64,000 nt of DNA from positions 1 through 64,000 of the forward strand of contig NZ_STGE01000068.1 in NCBI RefSeq assembly GCF_005222675.1. The letters are read 5' to 3'. Position numbers and translations under genes: made by a program. Numbering within the stretch: the stretch's first letter is position 1; each line of letters starts with the position of its first letter. The stretch is from Mycolicibacterium sp. CR10 (GTDB taxonomy: Bacteria > Actinomycetota > Actinomycetes > Mycobacteriales > Mycobacteriaceae). Below are positions 10,633-21,204 of this stretch, in pieces. The notes beneath the pieces were generated by a model. It ran no database searches, had not been told where the DNA came from, and was given only the letters and a program-made list of their open reading frames with translations.

Positions 10633-11715
10633 ATGCGCGTGGTACTCGGTCTTTCACTCACCGCGTCGAGTGCCGTGTGGGCGGTCGTCGACACCGTCTC
10701 CGGCAAGATCCTCGCCGACGAGGTTGTCGCGATCGATTCACTTCAGGAGATCGCCAGGGCGACAGCGCGCAGCATTCAGGCCTTTGACCTGCACACCGAG
10801 CACAACGTCGAGGGCGTTCGACTCACCTGGAGCGACGACGCCCGCCAACACGGCATCCGGCTGAGGACCAAGCTGCGGCTCTACGGGTTCGAGTCTGTGG
10901 AGACTGTGTCCCAAGACGCGGCCCGGGAAGGCCGCAACAAGACCGCGCGACACCTCGCCCCACACCTCGGACTCGCGTACGGGGCCGCACGAGCGGACGC
11001 CGACACCGACGAGAGCCTGAACGTGCTGCAGCGACTGGCCGCGCGGGTGCCCCTGCGGGCGGCGGCCGGGGTGTGCGCAGCGGCGGTGGCGGTGGTCGGC
11101 ATCTTCGCGTTCGCGAACGGCTCGCCGTCCGAGGCACCTGCGACGATGGCCGCCGAGAGCGTGCCCCTGCAGTCCGCACCATTGCCCGCGCCTGCGCCGG
11201 CGGCCGCGCCGGTGGCCGCGCCGGTGGCCGCGAAGCCGGCGGCACCGGCCCCGCGGTCCGCCGCCCCTGTCGTTCGGCCCACCGCCGCGCCCTCGCGCGC
11301 CCCGCAGCCGGTCGCCGATTGGCAGCCCGCCACCGATTGGCAGCCGGTCACCGATTGGCAGCCGGTCGCCACAGCGATCCAGCCCCAGACGATCGCAGCG
11401 CCGGACGTCGTGACCGAGGACGTTCTGAATTCGACTGTGCCAGAGCTGATTCCAGCGATGCTTCCGGCAACACTGCCCGCCGCCGAACCGCTTCCCGGCG
11501 CCGCGATTCCCGGCGCCGCGCTGCCGGTCGGCGCACCGCTTCCCGGCGCCGTGCCGCCGGTCGGCGCGCCACCCGCCAGCGCGCCGCTTCCCGTCGCCGT
11601 CCCCGGGGTGACGCCCGCCCCGGCAGTTGCTCCCGCCGCCGCGCCGGCTCCGCTGTACGACGTCCCGCCGCCGCTGCCGCCGGTGCTGTCCGAGCTTTTC
11701 GGCGCCCTGCCCTGA
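10633..11715 (+). CDS. DUF7159-like membrane-anchored Ala/Pro-rich protein
   Basis: A 360-residue protein in three parts. Residues 1-120 begin VVLGLSLTASSAVWAVVD and match mycobacterial proteins annotated DUF7159 (Rv0312-type, from memory). Near 140-160 is one membrane segment (AAAGVCAAAVAVVGIFAF). The remaining 200 residues are Ala/Pro/Val-rich and presumably outside the cell. The tail holds a DWQPVT-type six-residue repeat (three units) and many PLPGA/VGAP units. The start at 10633 is chosen because the family sequence begins there; an earlier ATG at 10564 lies in the promoter. A paralogue lies at 20111. Confidence 0.7.
   Translation: MRVVLGLSLTASSAVWAVVDTVSGKILADEVVAIDSLQEIARATARSIQAFDLHTEHNVEGVRLTWSDDARQHGIRLRTKLRLYGFESVETVSQDAAREGRNKTARHLAPHLGLAYGAARADADTDESLNVLQRLAARVPLRAAAGVCAAAVAVVGIFAFANGSPSEAPATMAAESVPLQSAPLPAPAPAAAPVAAPVAAKPAAPAPRSAAPVVRPTAAPSRAPQPVADWQPATDWQPVTDWQPVATAIQPQTIAAPDVVTEDVLNSTVPELIPAMLPATLPAAEPLPGAAIPGAALPVGAPLPGAVPPVGAPPASAPLPVAVPGVTPAPAVAPAAAPAPLYDVPPPLPPVLSELFGALP
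11314..11367 (+). repeat. 18-bp tandem repeat, three units
   Basis: Three head-to-tail 18-bp units (11314-11331, 11332-11349, 11350-11367) encode successive ADWQPA/TDWQPV/TDWQPV. The last two are identical, so recent slippage or unit gain is likely. Confidence 0.85.
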
Positions 11716-11788
11716 CCACCTCTCGGCCCCCGCGGATGCGGTAGTTCTACTCATCCGCCGGCCACCCAGGACCAGGCATGCTTGCGGC

Positions 11789-13084
11789 ATGACAGTAAAC
11801 CCACCCGGACGCGACCGCGCCGTGGATGTCGCCCGGCTCGCCGCGCTGGTAGTCGTGATGTTCGGGCACTGCGCACTGCTGCTGGCCACCATCGACAGCG
11901 GCGGTGTTCGCATCGGAAACCTGATCGGTGAGATGCCCGGGATCGCCCCGATCACATGGGTGGTCCAGGTCATGCCGCTGTTCTTTCTCGCCGGGGGCGC
12001 CGCAGGTGCCCTGGGCTACCGGCCGGGCACGCCGTGGGGCACCTGGTTGTTCACCCGGGCGCAGCGCCTGTGCCGGCCGGTATTCTGGTATCTCGGCGCG
12101 TGGGCGCTTGGCCTGCTCATCGTGCGATTGACGCTGGGTGCGGAGTCCGCCGTGGGCCTCGGACGCGAGAGTGTCGCGCTCCTCTGGTTCCTGGGCGTCT
12201 ACCTGGTCACACTGGCCTTCGTTCCTGCTCTGGCACGCATGAGCAGCGGCCGTGCCGTCGCGATGCTGCTCGCCGCGCTGCTCGCTGCCGCCGCGGTCGT
12301 GGACGGGATCCGATTCGCCGTCGGCACTCCGGAGGCGGGTGTCGCCAATTTCGTCGTTGTCTGGCTGATCCCCGTGGCGATCGGGGTGGCCTACGCTCGC
12401 CGGTTGATCGGCAGACGCGCCGCCCTCTGCGGCGCGATATCGGCCCTCATCGCCCAGGCGGTACTCGTTGCGGTCGGGCCCTACGAGGTGTCGCTCGTCG
12501 TCACGGGGGTGGAGCGGGTCTCCAACGTCTCGCCGCCGACACTGGTCCTTGCGCTGCACTGCGTGTGGATGTCGTGTGTGTTCGTTCTCGCGGCGGGCGC
12601 GATCCGGCGTTGGGCGCAGCGGCCGGGCGTCTGGCGTGTGGTCGCCGCCGGCAACGGGGGAGCGATGACGCTGTACCTGTGGCACATCCCCGCCATCGCC
12701 GTCGCCACCTTCACGCTGCATGCCTTCGGTCTGGACGCCTACGACGTCCACGCCGCGGACTTCGGGGCACTGCTGGCGCTGCGTGCGGCGGTCTTCGCCG
12801 CGGTGATGCTGGTGCTGTTCCGGGTGCTCTCGCCGCTGGAGCATCGCCCCTTGCCGTGGTGGGATACGCCGGCAGCCGCCACCGGCGCCCGTGCCGCCGC
12901 CGCCGGCGCGCTCATCTGCACCTCCGGTGTCGCACTCGTGCTGATGGCGAAGTTCGGACTCGGCGGTGCCGCGGGCTGGACCGCGCTCGGGATTTTCATC
13001 GGGCTCGCGGCAGCGGCGAGGTTCAGTGCGTCAGCGCCCACGCGACCGCGTGTGGGCAGCGACGTTGTCAGCGCGATTCGGTAG
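11789..13084 (+). CDS. Acyltransferase 3 family membrane protein
   Basis: A 431-residue polytopic protein with about ten membrane segments. The N-terminal RDRAVDVARLAALVVVMFGHC places the conserved Arg/Asp and His of the acyltransferase_3 family (PF01757) in the first membrane helix. Such enzymes usually O-acylate a sugar, lipid or glycan at the membrane; the acceptor is not known here. The ATG at 11789 is where the family sequence begins. Its TAG stop doubles as part of the -10 of the next gene. Confidence 0.8.
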   Translation: MTVNPPGRDRAVDVARLAALVVVMFGHCALLLATIDSGGVRIGNLIGEMPGIAPITWVVQVMPLFFLAGGAAGALGYRPGTPWGTWLFTRAQRLCRPVFWYLGAWALGLLIVRLTLGAESAVGLGRESVALLWFLGVYLVTLAFVPALARMSSGRAVAMLLAALLAAAAVVDGIRFAVGTPEAGVANFVVVWLIPVAIGVAYARRLIGRRAALCGAISALIAQAVLVAVGPYEVSLVVTGVERVSNVSPPTLVLALHCVWMSCVFVLAAGAIRRWAQRPGVWRVVAAGNGGAMTLYLWHIPAIAVATFTLHAFGLDAYDVHAADFGALLALRAAVFAAVMLVLFRVLSPLEHRPLPWWDTPAAATGARAAAAGALICTSGVALVLMAKFGLGGAAGWTALGIFIGLAAAARFSASAPTRPRVGSDVVSAIR

Positions 13085-13087
13085 GGT
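13082..13087 (+). promoter_or_regulatory. Leaderless -10 of tex
   Basis: TAGGGT ends 7 nt before the GTG at 13095. Its first three bases are the stop codon of the acyltransferase gene. Confidence 0.55.
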
Positions 13088-13094
13088 CCAGCGC

Positions 13095-15439
<2,345 letters not shown>

Positions 15440-15443
<4 letters not shown>

Positions 15444-16102
15444 CTTCGGCGGCGTGGCGTTTCCCGATCACGGCGACCGCCGTGATCGGGGCCACCGTCG
15501 CGCTGGTGAGCGGATGCACGCGCAGCGTCGACGACGCGACGCCCAGGCCTGCGGCACTGGCCGCCCCGATCAACGAGTTACAGGTCGTCGACCTGCTCAG
15601 TCCCAAAGTCGTTGGGGAAGACGGCAACCTGTTCGTCACCGCCGAGCCCGCATCGTGCAGCGGTCTGGCGCGCGAGGTGGATCCGCCGTTCATCGACGCG
15701 CATCGGCCCTTGGCCACCGACGGCGGCCACTGGACCACCGACGACGGCACGGTCTTCGTCGAAGAGATAGTGGCGGTGTACCGCTTCGAGTTCGATCCGA
15801 CTGCAGCGCTCAACGAGGCCAGGAAGACGATCGAGTCCTGCCGCGGCACCACCCTGACCGTCACGACGATGCAGGATCGCACCTACATCTTCGACGTGCT
15901 CGCGGCGCCGGGCGACAGTCCCCAGGGCAGCGTGGTGTGGTCACTGCGGGCTGCGGACTGGAACTGCGACAACACCTTCGTCGCCGCGCACAACGCGGCG
16001 ATAGAGATCACCGCATGCGGCGCGGCAGGCGGATTCGATGTGTCGGCCCTGGCCGAGGAGGCGTTGACACGGATCGAGGCGCTGGCCAACACCACGGCAT
16101 AG
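15440..16102 (+). CDS. Sensor-domain (PknH C-terminal-like) lipoprotein
   Basis: A 220-residue exported protein. The signal sequence ends at the lipobox LVSGC (cysteine near residue 26). The mature part resembles the PknH_C-like extracellular sensor domain (PF14032), with several cysteines (PASCSG, ESCRGT, DWNCDN, TACGAA) placed to make two disulfides as in that family. The GTG start overlaps the tex stop (GTGA), so it is coupled to tex. Ligand unknown. Confidence 0.75.
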
Positions 16103-16114
16103 TCGACGCGGGGC

Positions 16115-16146
16115 CAGGCGGTGATCGGGTCAGGCGGTGATCGGGT
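16115..16146 (-). repeat. 16-bp tandem duplication at the eutC stop
   Basis: A 16-bp unit occurs twice head to tail (16115-16130 and 16131-16146). The junction spans the eutC stop codon, so the last five EutC codons are repeated just after the stop. Confidence 0.8.
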
Positions 16147-16912
16147 CAGGCCCCCCGGCCAGCTGCGCCCGGGACGTGTCCTTGAGCGCGACGCCGGATC
16201 GACCGAGCCGACGGGCGCCGGCCACCAGCGCAGCCGTGGTGCGCGCCGCGCTGCGATAGCCGAGACCGTCGGGCGGGTGGATGTTGGAGATGCAGTTGCG
16301 GTCGGCGTCGGTGCGGCCCAGCCTCGGCAGGTGCGTCAGGTAGATGCCAAGGCTGTCGGCGACCGACAATCCGGGTCGCTCGCCGATCACCACGATGAGC
16401 GTCCCGACGCCGAGCGCCGCGCCGATGTGATCGCCGAGCGCCACCCGCGCCTGAGTCGCAATCACCGGCGGCGCCAACCGGTAGCCGCCCAACTCCTCCA
16501 CCAGGGCGGCCAGCAGCCCGGTCCCGTGGTCGGTGAGAGCGCGCGGCGACAGCCCGTCGGCCAGCACGATGCCGATATCGGCACCGTGACCCGGGCCCGC
16601 TGTCGGCAGACCGCTCAGATCTGCCGGGGCGCGCCCCAGGTCGGGCCGCCGCAGGTACTCGCTGCGGCTCTCCGCGAGGCTGCGCACGTGCAGTGGCGTG
16701 CCGAAGCCCAATGCGTCGACGTGGCCGCTGAACGCGTCGACGTCCAGCGGGTCGTGGACCGCGTCGCGGGCGGCGGCATGGGCGGCCTTGAACTCCAGGA
16801 CCCGGCGCGACGGCAGCGCATTGCCCGCGCGACCGAGGCCGATGCGGGCCTGGGTGGTGCGGCGCAGCGGCGCCCATACGTCCTCGACGGGTGAGCTGTC
16901 CGGGGCGGTCAT
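16130..16912 (-). CDS. eutC: Ethanolamine ammonia-lyase small subunit
   Basis: A 260-residue small subunit of the adenosylcobalamin-dependent enzyme that splits ethanolamine into acetaldehyde and ammonia. Family segments include TQARIGLGRAGNALP near the N-terminus, VALGDHIG, IGERPGLSVADSLGIYLT and NCISNIHPPDGLGY. The ATG at 16912 overlaps the eutB stop (ATGA), so the two subunits are made together. Upstream in-frame codons overlap eutB and do not fit the family. Confidence 0.93.
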   Translation of the reverse strand: MTAPDSSPVEDVWAPLRRTTQARIGLGRAGNALPSRRVLEFKAAHAAARDAVHDPLDVDAFSGHVDALGFGTPLHVRSLAESRSEYLRRPDLGRAPADLSGLPTAGPGHGADIGIVLADGLSPRALTDHGTGLLAALVEELGGYRLAPPVIATQARVALGDHIGAALGVGTLIVVIGERPGLSVADSLGIYLTHLPRLGRTDADRNCISNIHPPDGLGYRSAARTTAALVAGARRLGRSGVALKDTSRAQLAGGPDPITA

Positions 16913-18318
16913 TGGCCTGCCGCCAATCCGAGCAGGGGAGAGCCGGCCGGGTCGATCGGCAGCACCCGGCCATCGCCGTCGGCCATGCCCAGCTGCGTCA
17001 ACCACGCTTCGAACTCGGGCGCCGGACGCAGCTGCAGTGCCTTGCGGACGTACAGCGCGTCGTGGAACGACAGGCTCTGATAGCCGAGCATCACATCGTC
17101 GGCGCCGGGCACGGTGATCACGAACGCCGCACCGGCGACCCCGAGCAGCGTCAGCAAGGTGTCCATGTCGTCCTGGTCGGCTTCAGCGTGGTTGGTGTGG
17201 CACACGTCCACCCCCATGGGCAACCCGAGCAGCTTGCCGCAGAAGTGATCCTCCAACCCCGCCCGGATGATCTGCTTGCCGTCGAACAGGTATTCCGGGC
17301 CGATGAAGCCGACCACGGTATTGACCAGCAACGGGTCCAGCGCACGCGCCACCGCGTACGCCCTGGTCTCGAGCGTCTGCTGGTCCACCGGCTTGCCCCC
17401 GACGCCCAGGTGTGCGCCGGCCGACAACGCCGAACCCTGGCCGGTCTCGAGGTACATCACGTTGTCACCGACGGTGCCGCGGCCCAATGACCGACCGGCC
17501 TCGTTGGCTTCCGCCAGCATCGGCAGGGTGATGCCGAAACCGGTGTTCGCACCCTGGGTTCCGGCGATCGACTGGAACACCAGGTCGACGGGGGCGCCCT
17601 GCTCGATCAGCTCCATCGTCGTGGTGACATGGCTGAGGACGCACGATTGCATCGGGATGTCGAAACGCTGCCTGATGTCGTCGAGCAGATGCAGCAGGTC
17701 CGAGGTCGCGTGCGGTGAGTCGGTGGCCGGGTTGATACCAATCACCGCGTCGCCGCAACCCATCAGCAGACCGTCGAGGGTGGCCGCGGCGATGCCGCGC
17801 GGATCGTCGGTCGGATGGTTGGGCTGCAGTCGGGTCGCCAGGGTCCCCGGCACCCCGATCGAGGTACGGAACGCGGCGCGGACGGTCGCGGCCGCGGCGA
17901 CCGTGATGAGGTCCTGATTGCGCATGATCTTCGACACCGCGGCAACCATTTCCGGTGTCAGACCGGGTGTGACCGCTGCAAGGTGCTGCGCGCTGTGCGG
18001 CTGCGACGAGACGTCGAGCAGCCAGTCGCGCAACCCGCCTACCGTCAGGTGGGACAGCGGCGCGAAGGCGTCACGGTCGTGGGTGTCGATGATCAGCCGC
18101 GTGACGTCGTCCGTCTCGTAGGGCACCACCTCCTCGGTGAGGAAGGTCGATAGCGGCAAGTCGGCGAGAACCCATGCCGCAGCCGCTCTTTCGGCATCCG
18201 ATTCGGCCGCGCAGCCGGCGAGTTCGTCGCCGGACCGCAGCGGCGTCGCCTTGGCCATCAGCTCGACCAGCCCGTCGAACTGGTAGTTATGCCCCGAGAC
18301 CTGTTGGCGGTAGGTCAC
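16909..18318 (-). CDS. eutB: Ethanolamine ammonia-lyase large subunit
   Basis: A 469-residue catalytic subunit that carries the ethanolamine site and, with EutC, the B12 cofactor. It opens with the family start TYRQQVSGHNYQFDGL and includes GVDVCHTNHAEADQDDM and the GINPATDSP loop near the active site. Length matches the family. It overlaps the permease stop by 4 bp. No eutA reactivase and no microcompartment shell genes lie nearby, so acetaldehyde must be handled by enzymes elsewhere. Confidence 0.95.
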   Translation of the reverse strand: MTYRQQVSGHNYQFDGLVELMAKATPLRSGDELAGCAAESDAERAAAAWVLADLPLSTFLTEEVVPYETDDVTRLIIDTHDRDAFAPLSHLTVGGLRDWLLDVSSQPHSAQHLAAVTPGLTPEMVAAVSKIMRNQDLITVAAAATVRAAFRTSIGVPGTLATRLQPNHPTDDPRGIAAATLDGLLMGCGDAVIGINPATDSPHATSDLLHLLDDIRQRFDIPMQSCVLSHVTTTMELIEQGAPVDLVFQSIAGTQGANTGFGITLPMLAEANEAGRSLGRGTVGDNVMYLETGQGSALSAGAHLGVGGKPVDQQTLETRAYAVARALDPLLVNTVVGFIGPEYLFDGKQIIRAGLEDHFCGKLLGLPMGVDVCHTNHAEADQDDMDTLLTLLGVAGAAFVITVPGADDVMLGYQSLSFHDALYVRKALQLRPAPEFEAWLTQLGMADGDGRVLPIDPAGSPLLGLAAGQ

Positions 18319-19754
18319 TTCAGGTCGTCCTCGGCCGCGGCCAGGGCGGCGAACTCCTCATCGGGAGAGTTGGCCACCAGGTGATGCCTGCTGTAGAGCC
18401 CGAAGTACGCCATGAACGCCGCGAAGACCCCCAGGCAGCACAGCGCGGCGACGTGGTCGACCAGGAACGTCGCGATGACCGCGAGGACCGCGATGACGAG
18501 GGCGAACCCGGTGGTGACTACGCCGCCGGGGGTCCGGTACGGGCGGGCCATATCGGGTTCGCGCCGGCGCAGCACGATGTGGCTGACCATCATCAGCACG
18601 TAGCTCAGCGCCGCGCCGAATACCGCCATGTTGAGCAGCAGCGCGCCCTGACCGGTGAGCGAGAGGGCGAATCCGATGATGCCCGGCACCACGAGCGCCA
18701 GCGTCGGCGCCTTACGGGAGTTGGTCACCGACAGCGCGGTCGGCAGGTAGCCGGCCCGCGACAGCGCGAACAGCTGCCGCGAGTAGGCGTAGATGATCGA
18801 GAAGAAGCTGGCGATCAACCCGGCCAGCCCGATGTAGTTGACGACCTTGGCCATCGTGCCGTCGCCCAGTGCCTCGACCAGAGGGTTGCCGGATTCCGAC
18901 ATGGCGGCCGCGCCGCCGGCGCCGGTGGTCAGGATCAGCACGGTCGCGCAGGTGACCAGCAGCACCGCCATCGCGGCGATGATGCCGCGCGGGACGTTGC
19001 GCGCCGGGTTGGCGGCCTCCTCGGCGGCGAGCGGGACGCCTTCGACCGCGAGGAAGAACCAGATGGCGAACGGGATCGCCGCCCAGATGCCCAGCACCCC
19101 GAAGGGCAGCCATTCGGAGGCGCCCGCGGCGTCGGTGGGGGCGATATCGGTGAGATTCGACGCGTCGAACTGCCCGATCGCCGAAACCGCAAAGACGACC
19201 AGGCCGACCAGTGCGATACCGGTGATCACAAACATCACCTTCAGCGCTTCGCCTACCCCGGACAGGTGGATGCCGATGAACACGGCGTACACGGCGAGGT
19301 AGACCCACCAGCCGTCGGTGATCCCGAACAGGTTCAGGGATTCCACGTAGGCGCCGATGAACGTCGCGATCGCAGCGGGCGCGATGGCGTATTCGATGAG
19401 GATGGCGGTGCCGGTGGCGAAGCCGCCCCAGGGGCCGAGCGCCCTGCGGGCGAACGTGTAGCCGCCGCCGGCCGCGGGCAACGCGGACGACATCTCGGCC
19501 ATCCCGAGCACGAGAGCCAGGTACATGCCGGCGATGATGACCGCGGCGATCGCCAGGCCGCCGAATCCGCCCTCGGCCAGACCGAAATTCCAGCCCGAGT
19601 AGTCGCCGGAGATGACATAGCCGACGCCGAGACTGGCAAGCAGCAGCCATCCCGCGGTGCCCGATTTCAGCTGGCGCTTCTGCAGGTAATCATCCGATTC
19701 CCGATGCTCTTGCACACTGCGCGTGGGGTGACTGGGACGACTGTCGGCACTCAT
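18315..19754 (-). CDS. eat: Ethanolamine permease (APC superfamily)
   Basis: A 479-residue transporter with about twelve membrane segments. The N-terminal half shows the permease core (GVGYVISGDYSGWNFGLAEG, and SSALPAAGGGYTFARRALGP). It is of the amino acid/polyamine/organocation family, and its context identifies ethanolamine as the substrate. It is first in the operon: its stop overlaps eutB, which overlaps eutC. A CGGAG ribosome site precedes the ATG at 19754. A perfect palindrome 52 bp upstream is a probable operator. Confidence 0.88.
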   Translation of the reverse strand: MSADSRPSHPTRSVQEHRESDDYLQKRQLKSGTAGWLLLASLGVGYVISGDYSGWNFGLAEGGFGGLAIAAVIIAGMYLALVLGMAEMSSALPAAGGGYTFARRALGPWGGFATGTAILIEYAIAPAAIATFIGAYVESLNLFGITDGWWVYLAVYAVFIGIHLSGVGEALKVMFVITGIALVGLVVFAVSAIGQFDASNLTDIAPTDAAGASEWLPFGVLGIWAAIPFAIWFFLAVEGVPLAAEEAANPARNVPRGIIAAMAVLLVTCATVLILTTGAGGAAAMSESGNPLVEALGDGTMAKVVNYIGLAGLIASFFSIIYAYSRQLFALSRAGYLPTALSVTNSRKAPTLALVVPGIIGFALSLTGQGALLLNMAVFGAALSYVLMMVSHIVLRRREPDMARPYRTPGGVVTTGFALVIAVLAVIATFLVDHVAALCCLGVFAAFMAYFGLYSRHHLVANSPDEEFAALAAAEDDLK

Positions 19755-19805
19755 GTGATGACACTCCGTTCGAAGGTGTGAGCTGGGACACTATCTTCCC
19801 GAGAG

Positions 19806-19822
19806 TTGCAACAACGTTGCAA
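19806..19822. promoter_or_regulatory. Probable operator of the eut operon
   Basis: TTGCAAC-AAC-GTTGCAA is a perfect inverted repeat with 7-bp arms and a 3-bp centre. It lies 52 bp upstream of the permease start on the minus strand, a normal place for a repressor site over the promoter. No regulator gene is adjacent. Confidence 0.55.
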
Positions 19823-19945
19823 GGGTTGTTCAAAAGCATTGGGACACAACGTGATAGCGCCGCACAATAGAGACAAGGGCACCCGGGGCGACGACGACGT
19901 CGCGATCGGCGGCGCGCGCGATACGGGCGTCGGCGTTACGCTCCT

Positions 19946-20002
19946 GCCGGGCTGGCGAACACCCGGCGAGGGCTTTAAAGGTCTTTCTACCAACCTTTAG
20001 AG
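19946..20002 (+). terminator. Two tandem hairpins
   Basis: GCCGGG/CCCGGC (19946-19951 and 19962-19967) is followed by a longer stem, CTTTAAAGGT against ACCTTTAGAG (19973-19982 and 19993-20002), which pairs fully if one G-U pair is allowed. They could end a transcript arriving from the left or insulate the promoter at 20047. Confidence 0.35.
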
Positions 20003-20046
20003 AGAGCGTATTGGCCCGGGCGAAATCTGTCCAGTCCTGCGCAGAT

Positions 20047-20075
20047 GTAACGGCGTGTCCTGGTCAGCCGATAGA
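20047..20075 (+). promoter_or_regulatory. GTAAC-N16-CCGATAGA promoter (SigD-like)
   Basis: GTAAC at 20047-20051 and CCGATAGA at 20068-20075 with 16 nt between. It has the same words, spacing and distance to the start codon (about 35 nt) as the promoter at 10568. A following GCA-n-ACA...CCGG word is shared too. Confidence 0.5.
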
Positions 20076-20110
20076 TCGCACACAACCGGATCGGTAGGAA
20101 GGGGATCGCC

Positions 20111-21187
20111 GTGGGCGCGGTGCTGGGGCTGTCTCTCACCTCCGACGACATCGTGTGGGTTCTCGTGGATGCTGCCCACCGCTCCGTCCTGGACCACGAC
20201 GCGTTCGAGTTCCCCGACGACGCCGAGATCACCGGCACCGCTGCCCGCGGTGCCCATGCGATCGCGACCGCGAGCGGACTCGAGGTCGAACGCGTTCGCC
20301 TGACATGGAGCGACAACGCTCGACACGAAGGCCTGCGCCTGCTGACCCGCTTGCGCAGCATGGACTTCGACCACGTCGACGCCGTCCCGCTCGCATCCGT
20401 CATGGCCGTCACCGTCGATGCCGCCCACGCGGACATGGCGCCGCGCCTGGCGTTGGCGTACGGCGCGGCGCTGGCTGAGGTGGCCCCCAGCGACGCCATC
20501 ACCGAGCCCGTCACCCAGCAGATGCCGGCGGCCCGCCGATTCCGGCGGCCGGCGGTGTACGCGGCACTCGGCTTGACTGCCGCTGCCGGCATCGGAGTCC
20601 TGGTCCTGGCCAGCGCATCGGTGCCGCAGGTCGAGCCGGCCGCCACCACCGCCGAGCAGTCGGCCCCGGCTGACCCCGGATGGGTGTCGGTGCCGGCACC
20701 CGCAGGCGCCAGCGGAGTCCTGAACCGCAAGGTGGTGACCCTGCCGTCCGAGGCCGCACAGCAGGCGACCGTTCCCGTGGAAGCGGCCGCACCGGTGCAG
20801 GCGGCCGACGTGGCGGTTCCGGAGCCGGCCGCGGCGCTCTCGGTGCCGGAACCGGCCGCGGCGCTTGCGGTGCCGGAACCGGCCGCGGCGCTTGCGGTGC
20901 CGGAACCGGCGGCGCCCGAATCCGTCGTCATGCCGATTGAACCCGTCGCGGCGCAGCCAGGGGCCGAACCCGCTGTGGCACTGCCGGAGTCCGAACCCGT
21001 CGGAGCACTGCCCGCGGAAGTGCCGATCGGACAGCCGCACCTGCCGGACGTTGCACACCTGCCGGACATTGCGCATCTGCCCGAGGCGCAGCCCGCGGCC
21101 GGACCGATCGTCGGCACCCCTGCGCCCGTGCCGGCACCCGGGCCGGAGATGACAGAACCACTGAATGTGTTCACTGCGTTGCCCTGA
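20111..21187 (+). CDS. DUF7159-like membrane-anchored Ala/Pro-rich protein (paralogue)
   Basis: A 358-residue paralogue of the protein at 10633 with the same plan. Residues 1-125 begin AVLGLSLTSDDIVWVLVD and contain VRLTWSDNARHEGLRL, matching VRLTWSDDARQHGIRL in the other. A membrane segment near 147-167 (AALGLTAAAGIGVLVLA) is followed by a long Ala/Pro/Glu tail. The tail has a nine-residue VPEPAAALA repeat and three HLPDVA-like units. The GTG at 20111 has an AAGGGGAT ribosome site. It is likely bound to the envelope; the role is unknown. Confidence 0.7.
   Translation: MGAVLGLSLTSDDIVWVLVDAAHRSVLDHDAFEFPDDAEITGTAARGAHAIATASGLEVERVRLTWSDNARHEGLRLLTRLRSMDFDHVDAVPLASVMAVTVDAAHADMAPRLALAYGAALAEVAPSDAITEPVTQQMPAARRFRRPAVYAALGLTAAAGIGVLVLASASVPQVEPAATTAEQSAPADPGWVSVPAPAGASGVLNRKVVTLPSEAAQQATVPVEAAAPVQAADVAVPEPAAALSVPEPAAALAVPEPAAALAVPEPAAPESVVMPIEPVAAQPGAEPAVALPESEPVGALPAEVPIGQPHLPDVAHLPDIAHLPEAQPAAGPIVGTPAPVPAPGPEMTEPLNVFTALP
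20816..20923 (+). repeat. 27-bp tandem repeat, three full units and one partial
   Basis: Units at 20816-20842, 20843-20869 and 20870-20896 encode VPEPAAAL(S/A); a diverged fourth follows to 20923. Units two and three are identical, which suggests recent expansion. Confidence 0.85.
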
Positions 21188-21192
21188 CCGGC

Positions 21193-21198
21193 TACGGT
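21193..21198 (+). promoter_or_regulatory. Leaderless -10 element
   Basis: TACGGT ends 6 nt before the GTG at 21205. Confidence 0.4.
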
Positions 21199-21204
21199 CG
21201 ACCC

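Larger units (their letters stand above)
19755..20110. other. Divergent intergenic region between eat and the DUF7159-like gene
   Basis: 356 bp without a convincing gene. It holds, in order, the eut palindrome (19806-19822), a GC-rich stretch, two successive hairpins (19946-19967 and 19973-20002) and the promoter at 20047-20075. Short open frames here do not look coding. Confidence 0.6.

Noticed and set aside
11627..11788. Upstream extension of the acyltransferase
   Set aside because: These codons overlap the repetitive tail of the DUF7159-like gene in another frame and give an Arg/Cys-rich shadow.
18174..19781. A 535-codon plus-strand frame opposite the permease
   Set aside because: It is Arg/Asp/Gly-rich without any fold, and the opposite strand has a complete twelve-helix permease with matching operon overlaps.
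19755..20110. Cobalamin riboswitch before the eut operon
   Set aside because: I looked for a B12-box-like conserved core on the minus strand between the promoter and the permease start. The leader is too short and no such element is visible.
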